A stretch of DNA of 64,000 nt from Lustribacter sp049512335 (GCA_049512335.1 JBEKXE010000001.1:1-64000), one strand, 5' to 3'. Shown: positions 26,201 through 34,555, counted from the first letter of the stretch. Notes: generated from the sequence alone by a model not told the origin. Translations and numbers: made by a program.

Positions 26201-26858
26201 CGGTCACGCGCCGGTACCGCCGCGCGCGGCGGACTTGCGTGTCGAGCTCGGGGACGCGGCGCTCGAGCTCGGCGAGCAGGTCGTTGACGCGGATCGCGTT
26301 CTGCTCGGTCGCGTCGAGCCGGCGCATCGATTCGGCTTTGCGGGCCAGGAATTTTCCGATGCCGGCCGTCTCTTCGAACAGCGCCCGCCGTTCGGTCGGC
26401 TTCGACGAGAGGATTGCATCGATCTGGCCCTGCGAGACGATCGCGTACGAGCCGGGCCCGAGGCCGGTTCCCATCAGCAGCTCGACGACGTCGCGCAAAC
26501 GCACCGGGCTGCGATTGATATAGAACTCCGATTCGCCGACGCGATAGGCGCGCCGCGTGATCTGCACTTCTTCGAAATCGAGCGGCAACGCGCGATCGCT
26601 GTTGTCGAAGGTGAGCGAGACCTCGGCCATGCCGAGCGGTTTGCGCGCGGTGTTGCCGGCGAAGATCACGTCTTCGAGGTGCTGCGAGCGCAGACTGCGC
26701 GTGTTCTGCTCGCCGAGCACCCAGCGGATGGCGTCGACGAGGTTCGATTTGCCCGAACCGTTCGGGCCGACGACCGCCGTTATGCCGGGGGTGAAGTCGA
26801 GGACGGTCGATTCGGCAAAGGTCTTGAAGCCGAACACTTTGAGGGATTTGAGTCGCAT
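23274..26858 (-). CDS. smc: Chromosome segregation protein SMC
   Basis: Structural maintenance of chromosomes ATPase that extrudes DNA loops. 1194 residues. N-terminal head: MRLKSLKVFGFKTFAESTVLDF, Walker A VVGPNGSGKSNLVDAIRWVLGEQ. Two long coiled coils flank a hinge around residues 510-640. C-terminal head: signature LSGGERAMTAAALIFAL and Walker B FYLLDEVDAALDDANVERLSEMV. It loads at ParB-parS in many bacteria, and parB and parS lie 20 kb away in this window. Six bases after the rnc stop. scpA/scpB are not in view. Confidence 0.97.
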   Translation of the reverse strand: MRLKSLKVFGFKTFAESTVLDFTPGITAVVGPNGSGKSNLVDAIRWVLGEQNTRSLRSQHLEDVIFAGNTARKPLGMAEVSLTFDNSDRALPLDFEEVQITRRAYRVGESEFYINRSPVRLRDVVELLMGTGLGPGSYAIVSQGQIDAILSSKPTERRALFEETAGIGKFLARKAESMRRLDATEQNAIRVNDLLAELERRVPELDTQVRRARRYRRVTARVRDLEILSYLRASASRREERERVAAAAGHNEDRRAAAAARAATLGAEAETLRSKLYTLELEREERRVEAQRAREVTSRIEADLAAATARRDALDAQSHASIADRERVESERERLSARIAELSVQLDPLAERADEIRTREAAATQAVADARAALDTIYADLRGVEAIVAERAASEAERRVRLAGTQSDIARLTGELGRLESERARLTARAAEARAVLAECDASIARYEREAAEQRDVATAESARGDAAAERVAELHARYRSVASDLAASESRLHTIEELEATLEGHVPGTRAVVEAAARGDLSGLHGVVSNLIEVDERYARALDVAFGTGLSNIVTATSEDAERAIAYLREREAGRATFLPLDTLAHRDGHTLGALSGRPGIIGYAHELVRSEARYRGIVSFLVGRVLVVDELRTGIALVRGEHFRDSIVTLEGEQILGGGAITGGRYRRERSILGRRAQAQSLRERIPQLRAELEAIERDGLAAKAEVDAAGVARDAAVTFAGEAEAALRDASARRNGAETEIARLDDELRTTGERAAAGQRDLETAQQTQAALEGTAVDAGDLEERREALVAALAGARETIAGAEAAQHDVAREAGSLRETVASLTTEREGHATRLGLLDADSERVSATREQTARELERLREAIAGESERLAMTREAVAAADRAVEDANARREATANDLAQREADERIAHNEDREATAAGEGSRRRLAEIDAELGMLVQTFAQNPASDDEQRDVVERYAAEPDDVIEELPRLREELARLSANVNLNAEADRDELVERERFLREQMADLQQARETLLATIAEIEVSCQVQFNETFTAVAARFSETFAQLFPGGEARMWQTDPDHLSETGIEIAVQPPGKKMTALAALSGGERAMTAAALIFALIRVKPSPFYLLDEVDAALDDANVERLSEMVRTLAGNSQMLIVTHNKKTMELASRMYGVTMQEPGVSSIVSASLDGGGAPEAAREEAAVAG

Positions 26859-26864
26859 CGGTGG

Positions 26865-27686
26865 TTAGGGTGCCTTCGTTTGGGGGCTCGGGCGATGGCG
26901 GGACGGCCGAAGCGCGATAACGCGCCCCTCCGTTGACGAGGGGGACGAGGAGGGAGGGGGTGACGGCGGAGGTGATTCCGGCGGCTCGGGTTCGGGATGA
27001 CGGTTGCGCAGGTAGGCCAGCGCCATCGCGGCGGCGCTCTGCTGCGCAGCTTTCTTCGACGCGCCGATCCCTTCGCCCACGATCTCGTCGGCAATTCGTA
27101 CCTGCGAGGTGAATCGCCGGTCGTGCGGCGGACCCTCGGCCCGCTCGAAATAGATCGGGGCCGCCGCGAAGCGCGCGTGGGCGAACTCCTGGAGTGCGGT
27201 CTTGGCATCGCCGGCCCCGGCCTCGGGATGGTCGGCGTGGGCGAAATGGTGCGTTTCGAGAAACCGCGCCACGCGCTCGACGTCGGTCGCCAGGTACAGC
27301 GCGCCGAGGTAGGCCTCGAAGGCGTCGGCCAGGACCGAGGTGTTGGCCGCGCCGCCAGCATGCTGCATACCGACCCCCAAGCGCACGATCTCGCCCAGGT
27401 CGAGTCGCCGCGCCGACTGGGCGCAGGCTTCGCCGCTGACGATCGAGGCCCGCCGGCGGCTCAACTCGCCCTCGCCGGCGGCCGGATAGTGCTGCCACAG
27501 CCAGCGCGAGGTGAGAAAGCCGAGGATCGCGTCGCCGAAGAACTCGAGCCGCTCGTTCGACGGACCGGCGCCTTCGCTCGACGCGCTCTCGTGCACGAAG
27601 GCGCATTCCACAGCCGACACATCCACCTCCGGCGCGCCGCTCAGCTTGAGCAGCGCGGCGATGCGGCGCCTACGCTGCGTCGACAT
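26865..27686 (-). CDS. rnc: Ribonuclease III with Pro/Ser-rich C-terminal tail
   Basis: Cuts double-stranded RNA during rRNA maturation and mRNA decay. 273 residues from the ATG at 27686; upstream in-frame starts exist but lie inside fabF. The catalytic helix is NERLEFFGDAILGFLTSRWL, and the second metal-site region is LADAFEAYLGALYL. The double-stranded RNA-binding domain covers about DAKTALQEFAHARF to KKAAQQSAAAMALAYL. After it comes an unusual 45-residue tail rich in Pro and Ser, then a basic end. The start overlaps the fabF end by 17 bp, and smc follows; rnc-smc is a conserved pairing. Confidence 0.96.
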   Translation of the reverse strand: MSTQRRRRIAALLKLSGAPEVDVSAVECAFVHESASSEGAGPSNERLEFFGDAILGFLTSRWLWQHYPAAGEGELSRRRASIVSGEACAQSARRLDLGEIVRLGVGMQHAGGAANTSVLADAFEAYLGALYLATDVERVARFLETHHFAHADHPEAGAGDAKTALQEFAHARFAAAPIYFERAEGPPHDRRFTSQVRIADEIVGEGIGASKKAAQQSAAAMALAYLRNRHPEPEPPESPPPSPPPSSSPSSTEGRVIALRPSRHRPSPQTKAP

Positions 27687-28923
27687 GGCGCGCCAGGACG
27701 ACGGTCGAGTTGTGGCCGCCGAAACCGAAACCGTTGGAGAAGGCCACGTCGACGCGCACTTCGCGCGCAACGTTGGGCACGTAGTCGAGCCGGCATTCCG
27801 GATCGGGACGCTCGTAGTTGATCGTCGGCGGGAGAATGCCGTGGTAGAGCGCCAGGGCGGTCGCCGAGCCTTCCACCGCGCCGGCCGCGCCGAGCAGGTG
27901 GCCGTGCATCGACTTGGTCGAGCTGACCGCGAGCTTGTAGGCGTGCTCGCCGAAGACCGTTTCGATCGCTTGCGATTCGGCCAAGTCGCCGAGCGGCGTC
28001 GACGTGCCGTGCGCGTTGATGTAGCCGATCGCTTCTTTCGCGATGCCGCTGTTGTCCAGCGCGCGCTGCATCGCGAGGATGACGCCTTGCGATGCGGGAT
28101 CGGGTTGCGCGATGTGGTAGGCGTCGCCGGATTGGCCGTAGCCGAGCATCTCGGCGTAGATGCGTGCGCCGCGCGCCAGCGCGAACTCGCGGTCCTCGAG
28201 CACGAGAATTGCCGAACCTTCGCCGAGCACGAATCCGTCGCGTTCCAAATCGAATGGGCGGCTGGCTCTTTCGGGCTCGTCGTTGCGGCGCGAGAGCGCT
28301 TTCATCGAGTCGAAGCCGCCCATCGCGGTCGGCATCACCGTTGCTTCGCTGCCGCCGGTGACCACCGCGATCGCTTGACCGAGCGCGATCTTGTCGTACG
28401 CCACCGCCAGCGCGTCGTTGGAACTCGCACACGCGCTCGCAACCGAAAAGATCGGCCCCCGCAGCCCGTGCGCCATCGAGATGTGCGCGGCGGCGGCGTT
28501 CGACATCAGCATCGGCACGAAGAACGGCGAGATGCGATCCCAGGCTTTGTTCGGGGCAACCGCCACGACCGTGTCTTCGACCGTGATGATGCCGCCGATC
28601 CCGCTGGCCACGATCGCACCGGTGCGCGCGCGAATTTCGGGGTCTTCGGGGAACTTCGCGTCGGCCAGCGCTTCGCGCGCCGCGACGAACGCGAAGTGGG
28701 CGTAGCGGTCCATCCGGCGCGCTTCGCGGCGTCCGATCAAGGCATCGGCGTCGAAGTTCTTGACCTCGGCCGCGATGTGCGTGTGCAGCTTCGAGGAGTC
28801 GTAGGCTTCGATCAGCGCGACGCCGCTGCGGCCGGCGACGAGCGCCTCCCACAACGCATCCCGCGAATTACCCAACGGCGTAACCGCACCGATCCCCGTG
28901 ATGACGACTCGCCGCTTCTCCAA
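27670..28923 (-). CDS. fabF: Beta-ketoacyl-[acyl-carrier-protein] synthase II
   Basis: Elongates fatty acids by condensing malonyl-ACP with acyl-ACP. 417 residues. The catalytic Cys is in FSVASACASSNDALAVAYDKI, the two His in YINAHGTSTPLGDLAE and STKSMHGHLLGAAGAVEG, completing the Cys-His-His triad (the usual KSMTGH is KSMHGH). N-terminus RRVVITGIGAVTPLGNSRDALWEAL is typical. Start is TTG at 28923, the first codon of the family's conserved start. It leads the fabF-rnc-smc-purH run; acpP, often beside it, is absent. Confidence 0.96.
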   Translation of the reverse strand: MEKRRVVITGIGAVTPLGNSRDALWEALVAGRSGVALIEAYDSSKLHTHIAAEVKNFDADALIGRREARRMDRYAHFAFVAAREALADAKFPEDPEIRARTGAIVASGIGGIITVEDTVVAVAPNKAWDRISPFFVPMLMSNAAAAHISMAHGLRGPIFSVASACASSNDALAVAYDKIALGQAIAVVTGGSEATVMPTAMGGFDSMKALSRRNDEPERASRPFDLERDGFVLGEGSAILVLEDREFALARGARIYAEMLGYGQSGDAYHIAQPDPASQGVILAMQRALDNSGIAKEAIGYINAHGTSTPLGDLAESQAIETVFGEHAYKLAVSSTKSMHGHLLGAAGAVEGSATALALYHGILPPTINYERPDPECRLDYVPNVAREVRVDVAFSNGFGFGGHNSTVVLARHVDAA

Positions 28924-29006
28924 AACGTGCGGGGATACGACGACCCTCTACCCACCCCATGCCCGGCGGCGGGAAACCGGCGTGGGTGCGGGCAGTATAA
29001 GCGCTG

Positions 29007-30374
29007 ATGACGCGGTTTCCGCCCGGCCCCGGCCCGATCGAAGCGTTTCGCGGAATGCTCCCGGCGCACGGCATGTCCGGCTTCCCGGTGTTCTTTCGCC
29101 GGGTCGCCGAACGCTACGGACCGATCGCCAGCGCGCGGGTCGGATTGCAGCGCTTCTAATACCTCAGCGAGCCGGCCGCGATCGAGGAGATGCTGGTCAC
29201 CAACGGCCGCGCGTTCGTGAAGGGCCGCGGGACGCAGCGGCTCGAGCGGCTGCTCGGGAAGGGCCTGCTCACGAGCAACGGCGCCTTCCACCTGCGCCAA
29301 CGGCGTCTGGTGCAGCCGGCTTTTCATCGCGAACGGATCGCCGGCTACGCCGAGACGATGGTGGCCCGCGCCGAGCGCTTCGCCGCCGGCCTCGAAGCCG
29401 GCGCGACGATCGAGATGGACGGTGCGATGTCGCGGCTGACGCTCGGGATCGCGGCCGAAACGCTGTTCGGAGCCGACGTCGACGACGATGCCGACACGAT
29501 CGGGCGGGCGATGCACGAGGCGATGGTCAGCTTCCCGATCTCGTTGACCCCGATCGGCGAGCTGCTCGACCACCTGCCGATGGTGCCGATCGTGCGGCGC
29601 TTCCGCGCCGCCCGGGCCGAGCTCGATTCCGTCGTCTACCGCCTGATCTACGCGCGGCGCGCCGCGGACCGGCGCGAGGGGGTGAGCGAGCGCCCCGACG
29701 TCCTGGGGATGCTGCTCACCTCGGGCGACGGACCCGAGGGCATGGGGATCGAGCAGATCCGCGACGAGGTGATGACGATCTTCCTGGCCGGTTACGAGAC
29801 CACGGCCCGGGCGCTCACCTGGACCTGGTGGCTGCTCGCCCGGTACCCCGAAGCGGCAGCCCGCCTCGCCGACGAGCTGACCGCGGTCCTCGACGGGCGG
29901 GCGCCGGGGTTCGAGGACCTCCCGCGGCTGCGCTACACGCACGATGTGATCGCCGAGTCGATGCGCCTCTATCCGCCGGCGTGGGTCGTCGGCCGGCGGG
30001 CCGCCGAGACGACCAGCCTCGGGGCGTGGACGATCCCGCGGGATTCGATCGTCTTGGCCAGCCAGTGGATCAGCCACCACGACCCGCGCTTCTGGCACGA
30101 AGCGGAGGCGTTCCGGCCCGAACGCTGGTCGAACGGCGAGACCGAAGCGCAGCCGAAGTTCGCCTACTTTCCGTTCGGCGGCGGCACCCGGCTCTGCATC
30201 GGCGAGGGCTTCGCCTGGACCGAGCTGGTCCTGGTGCTGGCCACGATCGCCCGTCGCTGGCAATTCGCCGCGACCCCGGGCGTGGCGTCGCTCTTCCCCC
30301 AGCCCTCGGTGACGCTGCGCCCCGCGAGCCCGGTCCCCTTGGTTGCCCGCCCGCTGCAGCCCGTGGGCGTTTGA
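29007..30374 (+). pseudogene. Cytochrome P450 interrupted by an in-frame TAA
   Basis: Read from ATG 29007 the frame gives a P450 N-terminus (MTRFPPGPGPIEAFRGM... RRVAERYGPIASARVGLQRF), then TAA at 29157-29159 (codon 51), then the same frame goes on with YLSEPAAIEEMLVTNGRAFVKGRG to the stop at 30374. All core motifs lie after the stop: I-helix AGYETTARALTWTWWLL, ExxR ESMRLYPPAWVVGRR, and the heme loop FAYFPFGGGTRLCIGEGFA with the Cys ligand. Removing just the three bases TAA would restore QRFYLSEP, which looks native. Translation could restart at ATG 29190 (394 residues), but the N-terminal sheet would be lost. Recent pseudogene, sequence error or restart are the options. A TATAAG at 28996 sits just before the ATG. 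Confidence 0.82.
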
Positions 30375-30399
30375 CCCCTTGGGAGCGGCCTGGTATACT
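30371..30399 (+). promoter_or_regulatory. Strong sigma-70-type promoter for rpmA
   Basis: TTGACC (30371-30376), exactly 17 bp, then TATACT (30394-30399): near-consensus. The -35 overlaps the P450 stop codon. Predicted start of transcription near 30406, only about 3 bases before the rpmA ATG, so the message has almost no leader and no Shine-Dalgarno. Confidence 0.85.
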
Positions 30400-30408
30400 C
30401 TCCCGGTT

Positions 30409-30687
30409 ATGTTCCAATTCGATCTGCAGCTGTTCGCGTCGAAAAAAGGTGCCGGTTCCACGCGGAACGGGCGCGATTCGAACGCGCAGCGTCTGGGTGT
30501 GAAGCGCTTCGGCGGCCAAGCGGTCGTGCCGGGCAACATCATCATCCGCCAGCGCGGGACGAAGTTCTACCCCGGCGTCGGCGTCATGATGGGCAAGGAC
30601 CACACGATCTTCGCGATCGTCGAGGGTCAGGTCAGCTTCACCACCTCGCGGAACCGCAAGCATATCAACGTCATCGCGGCCGGCTGA
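30409..30687 (+). CDS. rpmA: Ribosomal protein L27 with cleavable-type N-terminal extension
   Basis: 50S protein whose N-terminus reaches the peptidyl-transferase centre. 92 residues; SKKGAGSTRNGRDSNAQRLGVKRFGGQAVVPGNIIIRQRG is diagnostic. It is preceded by MFQFDLQLFA, the extension known from Firmicutes and some other phyla, which in Staphylococcus is removed by the cysteine protease Prp after the LQ(L/F)FA motif. rplU and prp normally lie just upstream of rpmA; here a P450 does. Own promoter at 30371 and a strong terminator at 30715 make it a single-gene transcript. Confidence 0.97.
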   Translation: MFQFDLQLFASKKGAGSTRNGRDSNAQRLGVKRFGGQAVVPGNIIIRQRGTKFYPGVGVMMGKDHTIFAIVEGQVSFTTSRNRKHINVIAAG

Positions 30688-30714
30688 GGCGCCGGCCACC
30701 ACGCTCGCTCCTCG

Positions 30715-30740
30715 AAAGAGAGCCGCGCGGCTCTCTTTTT
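30715..30740 (+). terminator. Intrinsic terminator after rpmA
   Basis: Perfect 24-bp palindrome with arms AAAGAGAGCCGC (30715-30726) and GCGGCTCTCTTT (30727-30738), running into a T-tract (30736-30740). Classic hairpin plus U-run, 28 bp after the rpmA stop and 15 bp before obgE. Confidence 0.93.
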
Positions 30741-30755
30741 GATTTTCGGCACCGC

Positions 30756-32033
30756 ATGCAATTCATCGACGAAGCAGCGATCACGCTCGAAGCCGGCAAC
30801 GGCGGCGACGGCATCATCGCGTGGCGGCGTGAGAAATACGTGCCGAAAGGCGGGCCGGCCGGCGGCGACGGCGGGCACGGCGGCGACATCTTTCTCGAAG
30901 CGACGCCCAACGTCGGGACGCTGGTCAACTTCCGCTTCAAGAAAGTCTTTCGCGCCGATTCCGGCCACGCCGGATCGCAAAGCAACAAGTCGGGGAAAGC
31001 CGGCGACGATCTGGTGATCCCGGTGCCGGTCGGAACGCTGGTGTATCGCGCGGCGGTCGACGCCGACGGCACCGTCGCGCAAGAACGGCTGTTCGCGGAC
31101 CTGAGCGCGCCGCTGCAGCGCACGCTCGTCGCCAAAGGCGGCCGCGGCGGTTTGGGCAACCAGCACTACGCGACGTCGGCGCGGCAAGCGCCGCACTTCG
31201 CCGAAAAAGGCGAGCCCGGCGAGCATTGCACGCTGCGTTTGGAGCTGAAACTGCTGGCCGATGCCGGACTGATCGGTTTGCCCAACGCCGGCAAGTCGAC
31301 CCTCCTGTCGGTCGTTTCGGCAGCGCGCCCGAAGATCGCCGACTATCCCTTCACCACGCTCGAACCACAACTCGGCGTCGTGCGCATCGATGAGGAATCG
31401 TCGTTCGTGCTGGTCGACGTGCCGGGCTTGATCGAGGGCGCGAGCCACGGTGCGGGTCTGGGCGATCGCTTCCTGCGGCACGTCGAGCGCACGCGCGTGC
31501 TCATCCACTTGATGGACGGCGCGAAGCCGCTCGACGAGTTGCTGGCCGACAAGACCACGATCGAGCACGAGCTCGCGGCCTGGAACCCGGCGTTGCCGAA
31601 CAAGCCGACGCTGCTCGTCGTCACCAAGATCGATCTGCCCGACGCGCGCGCGACGTACGAGACGCTGCGCGAACGCTTTCCCGGCCTGCGCGGCATCTCG
31701 GCCGCGACCAACGAGGGCACGCGCGAGCTGATGTACGCGGCCTGGGAAACGATTCGCGCGCTGCCGCCGCCCGACGTCGCGGAACCGGAGCCGGCGGTGC
31801 ACGATCTGCGGCCGGCCGAGCCGTTCGAGATTCGCATCGAGGACGGCATCTACGTCGTCAGCGGCGAGCGCGTCGAGCGGCTGGCGCAGATGACGGATTT
31901 CGAGTCGGACGAAGCGCTGGCGCGCTTCGAAGGTATCTTGGCGAAAATGGGCGTGACCAAGAAATTGCGCGATTTGGGCGTCCACGACGGCGATACCGTG
32001 CGCATCGCCGGCGTCGAGTTCGATTATAGCTGA
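30756..32033 (+). CDS. obgE: Obg-family GTPase (ribosome assembly, CgtA)
   Basis: GTPase acting in late 50S assembly and stress control. 425 residues in three parts: Gly-rich Obg fold (AAITLEAGNGGDGIIAWRREKYVPKGGPAGGDGGHGG), G domain with G1 GLPNAGKSTLLS, G3 DVPGLIEGA and G4 TKID, and a C-terminal OCT domain (about 350-425, IEDGIYVVSGERVERLAQMTDFESDEALARFEGILAKMGV). The full three-domain form is as in Bacillus and Thermus. nadD follows with a stop/start overlap at 32033. Confidence 0.97.
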   Translation: MQFIDEAAITLEAGNGGDGIIAWRREKYVPKGGPAGGDGGHGGDIFLEATPNVGTLVNFRFKKVFRADSGHAGSQSNKSGKAGDDLVIPVPVGTLVYRAAVDADGTVAQERLFADLSAPLQRTLVAKGGRGGLGNQHYATSARQAPHFAEKGEPGEHCTLRLELKLLADAGLIGLPNAGKSTLLSVVSAARPKIADYPFTTLEPQLGVVRIDEESSFVLVDVPGLIEGASHGAGLGDRFLRHVERTRVLIHLMDGAKPLDELLADKTTIEHELAAWNPALPNKPTLLVVTKIDLPDARATYETLRERFPGLRGISAATNEGTRELMYAAWETIRALPPPDVAEPEPAVHDLRPAEPFEIRIEDGIYVVSGERVERLAQMTDFESDEALARFEGILAKMGVTKKLRDLGVHDGDTVRIAGVEFDYS

Positions 32034-32632
32034 TGGGGCTCGGCATTTTTGGCGGCGCCTTCGATCCGGTTCACAACGGGCATTTGTTCGTTGCCGAGGC
32101 GGTGCGCGAAGCGTGCGGCCTCTCGCGCGTGCTGTTCGTGCCGACGCGCACCGGACGCCACCGCCAGGCGCCGCTCAGCGCGGCGCCGGCGGCGCGCGCC
32201 GATATGATTCGTTTGGCGATCGCGGCCAACACCACGTTCGCGCTCGACGAAACCGATTTGGCCGACGCTGCGACCGGTTTCACCGCCGATCTGTTGCCGC
32301 GCTTGGCCGAGCGCTATCCCGGTGAAGAGCTGACGTTCATCGTCGGCGGCGATTCGCTCGTGCATTCGCGCTGGGAACGGCTCGATGCGATCCTCGACCG
32401 GCTCGCGGCGTTCGTGATCGCGCCGCGCGGCGAGGTCACGCAAACCGAGCTCGACGCCGCACTCGAGGGACTTGCCCCCAACCGGCGCGCGAAGGTGCGC
32501 TATTTGGATTTGCCGCTGGTCGCCGAATCGGCCACGCTGATTCGCGCGCGTCTAGCCGAACGCAAGAGCGTGCGCTACCTCGTTCCCGAACCGGTCTATC
32601 GCTACATCGAAGAGAACGGACTCTACCGATGA
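32033..32632 (+). CDS. nadD: Nicotinate-nucleotide adenylyltransferase
   Basis: Makes NaAD from nicotinate mononucleotide and ATP in NAD synthesis. 199 residues. LGIFGGAFDPVHNGHLFVAEAVREA has the GxFDPxHxGH nucleotidyl-transfer motif; FIVGGDSLVHSRWERLDAIL matches the GxDS/W region and VAESATLIRARLAERKSVRYLVPEPVYRYIEENGLY the SST-R and C-terminal motifs. The obgE-nadD order is common, but the usual next genes (yqeK, rsfS) are missing; lysA follows with a 4-bp overlap. Confidence 0.95.
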   Translation: MGLGIFGGAFDPVHNGHLFVAEAVREACGLSRVLFVPTRTGRHRQAPLSAAPAARADMIRLAIAANTTFALDETDLADAATGFTADLLPRLAERYPGEELTFIVGGDSLVHSRWERLDAILDRLAAFVIAPRGEVTQTELDAALEGLAPNRRAKVRYLDLPLVAESATLIRARLAERKSVRYLVPEPVYRYIEENGLYR

Positions 32633-33867
32633 TCGACGAGACGAGCGCAATCGCAACGATCGGCGGGGTGCCGGCGCGCGAATTAGCGGCGGAATACGGG
32701 ACGCCGCTGGTGGTCATCGACATCGACGAGTTCGAGCTCGAAATCGATCGCTTCGTGCGCGCGTTCGTCGCGCGCGGCATCGCGGTCGGGTACGCGGGCA
32801 AAGCGTTTCTCGTCACGGCGCTGGCCGAACTGCTCGCCGCCACGCCGTTGCGGCTCGACGTGTGCTCGCTCGGCGAGCTGATCACCGGCGAACGCGGCGG
32901 ATTTCCGAGCGGGCGCATCTACTTTCACGGCGTCGCGAAAACCGATGCCGAGCTGGCGGCGATCGCCGGCGGTCGCGTGGCGTTCGGCGTATTGGACAAC
33001 GCGGAAGAAATCGAGCGGCTGGCCGAACTCGCGCGCCCCGATGCACCCGCCAACGTCATGCTGCGCATCAATGCCGGCATCGAAGCCCACACGCACGAAT
33101 ACATCCGCACCGGCGGCGAGAATACGAAGTTCGGCGTTCCCGCGCGCGCGGCCGACGCGACGATCCGGCGCATCGCCGCGTTGCCGCAACTGCGCCTGAT
33201 CGGGCTGCACTCGCACGTCGGATCGCAGATCGTCGACGTCGAGCCGCTGGTCGCCAATCTCGAGGCCCTGATCCCGTTTGCCGACGCCGCCCGGGCGCTC
33301 GGGCACCCGGTCGAGGAGCTGAACGTCGGGGGCGGGATCGGTATCGAGAACGGCCCCGGAGAACCCCGGCCGATCGACCTCGATGCTTTCGCCGGACGCT
33401 TGGCAGCCCGGGCGGCGAACACGCCCTACCGGCTCGCGATCGAACCCGGCCGGGCCCTGATCGCGCGGGCCGGAAGCTTGCTCTACCGCGTGGTGACGGT
33501 CAAGCGGCAAGGCGCGCGGCGCTTCGTCGTAGTCGACGGCGGGATGACCGACAACCCCCGGCCGCTGCTCTACGGCGCACACCATCCGGCCGACCTGATC
33601 GCATCCGCGGCCACCGGCGCCCCGGCCCCCGCGACCCTGGCCGGACGCTCGTGCGAGAACGATGAGATCGGCGAATACCTCTTGCCCGAGGACGTGCGGG
33701 CCGGCGATCTCATCGCGATGCGCTACACCGGGGCCTACACCTACAGCATGGCCAGCAATTACAACCGCTTCGGCAAGCCCGCCGTAGTGTTCGTTCGGGA
33801 CGGTTCGCGCCGGCTCGTCGCGCGCGCCGAGACCGCCGACGACGTCGCTCGGTTGGACCTTGCGTAA
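32629..33867 (+). CDS. lysA: Diaminopimelate decarboxylase
   Basis: PLP enzyme making lysine from meso-diaminopimelate. 412 residues. The PLP lysine is in IAVGYAGKAFLVTALAEL; GLHSHVGSQIVDVEPL, ELNVGGGIGIENG and AIEPGRALIARAG are the barrel phosphate-binding and substrate motifs; GRSCENDEIGEYLLPEDVRAGDLI holds the Cys from the partner subunit, and YTYSMASNYNRFGKPAVVFV is the C-terminal signature. ATG at 32629 overlaps the nadD stop. Spacing suggests nadD-lysA co-translation. Confidence 0.95.
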   Translation: MIDETSAIATIGGVPARELAAEYGTPLVVIDIDEFELEIDRFVRAFVARGIAVGYAGKAFLVTALAELLAATPLRLDVCSLGELITGERGGFPSGRIYFHGVAKTDAELAAIAGGRVAFGVLDNAEEIERLAELARPDAPANVMLRINAGIEAHTHEYIRTGGENTKFGVPARAADATIRRIAALPQLRLIGLHSHVGSQIVDVEPLVANLEALIPFADAARALGHPVEELNVGGGIGIENGPGEPRPIDLDAFAGRLAARAANTPYRLAIEPGRALIARAGSLLYRVVTVKRQGARRFVVVDGGMTDNPRPLLYGAHHPADLIASAATGAPAPATLAGRSCENDEIGEYLLPEDVRAGDLIAMRYTGAYTYSMASNYNRFGKPAVVFVRDGSRRLVARAETADDVARLDLA

Positions 33868-33964
33868 GCGGACGCAGCCAACAATTTTGCATCTTTGCTT
33901 GCGCCGCGGCGGAATCGCCCGATAGAATCGCAGTATCGCAAACGAACGCACCGATCTCGAGACC

Positions 33965-34555
33965 GTGGGGCTCGCGAGTGCGTCGCCCCGGCGGCGCGAA
34001 TTGCTGTTATCGCTCGGTCTCGGCGTCGTCATCATCCCGTCCGCGTACGACGAAGCTCCGCTGCCCGGCCGCTCCCCGATCGAGACGGCGCTCGTTCACG
34101 CGCGGGGCAAGGTCGAAGCGGCCGCGCCTTCGCCGCATTTGACGATCGGCGCCGACACGGTCGTCGATCTCGACGGCCGCGCCCTGGGCAAGCCGCGTGA
34201 CGACGCCGATGCTCGTGCGATGCTCGAAGCGTTGAGCGGCCGCAGCCACCAGGTCCACACGGCGTTCGCGCTGCGCGAGCCGAGCGGCATCATTCCGGTC
34301 GTCGAAGCGGTGAGCACCCGCGTGCGCTTCGCGGCCCTCGACCGCGAGACGATCGACGACTACGTGGCCAGCGGCGACGGCCGGGACAAGGCCGGCTCCT
34401 ACGGCATTCAGGGCTTCGCCGCCACCCTGGTCGAGCGTATCGACGGCGACTACTCCACCGTGGTCGGCTTCCCGCTGGCGGCCTTCGCCCGCGCCGTCGC
34501 GCGTCTGGGCTTCCGCCTGCGCCCGCGCCGTTCGTTCGCCGGGAGCCCGGCATGA
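33965..34555 (+). CDS. maf: Maf-family nucleotide pyrophosphatase
   Basis: Hydrolyses dTTP/UTP or modified nucleotides and has been tied to septum control. 196 residues. VGLASASPRRRELLLSLGL is the Maf signature, IGADTVVDLDGRALGKPRDDADARAML the catalytic stretch and KAGSYGIQGFAATLVERIDGDYSTVVGFPL the substrate loop. Start is GTG at 33965. The 97-bp gap before it has TAGAAT (33923-33928), a possible -10, but no convincing -35. It heads the maf-mreBCD-mrdA order well known in Bacillus and others. Confidence 0.94.
   Translation: MGLASASPRRRELLLSLGLGVVIIPSAYDEAPLPGRSPIETALVHARGKVEAAAPSPHLTIGADTVVDLDGRALGKPRDDADARAMLEALSGRSHQVHTAFALREPSGIIPVVEAVSTRVRFAALDRETIDDYVASGDGRDKAGSYGIQGFAATLVERIDGDYSTVVGFPLAAFARAVARLGFRLRPRRSFAGSPA

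Noticed and set aside
23259..26936. Very long open frame on the plus strand opposite smc (over 1200 codons)
   Set aside because: Its composition is Arg/Gly/Ala/Val-rich and shows no family motifs; long antisense frames are expected opposite GC-rich genes with strong codon bias.
33895..33928. Promoter before maf (TTGCTT ... TAGAAT)
   Set aside because: The gap between the hexamers is 22 bp, too long; only the -10-like part is plausible.
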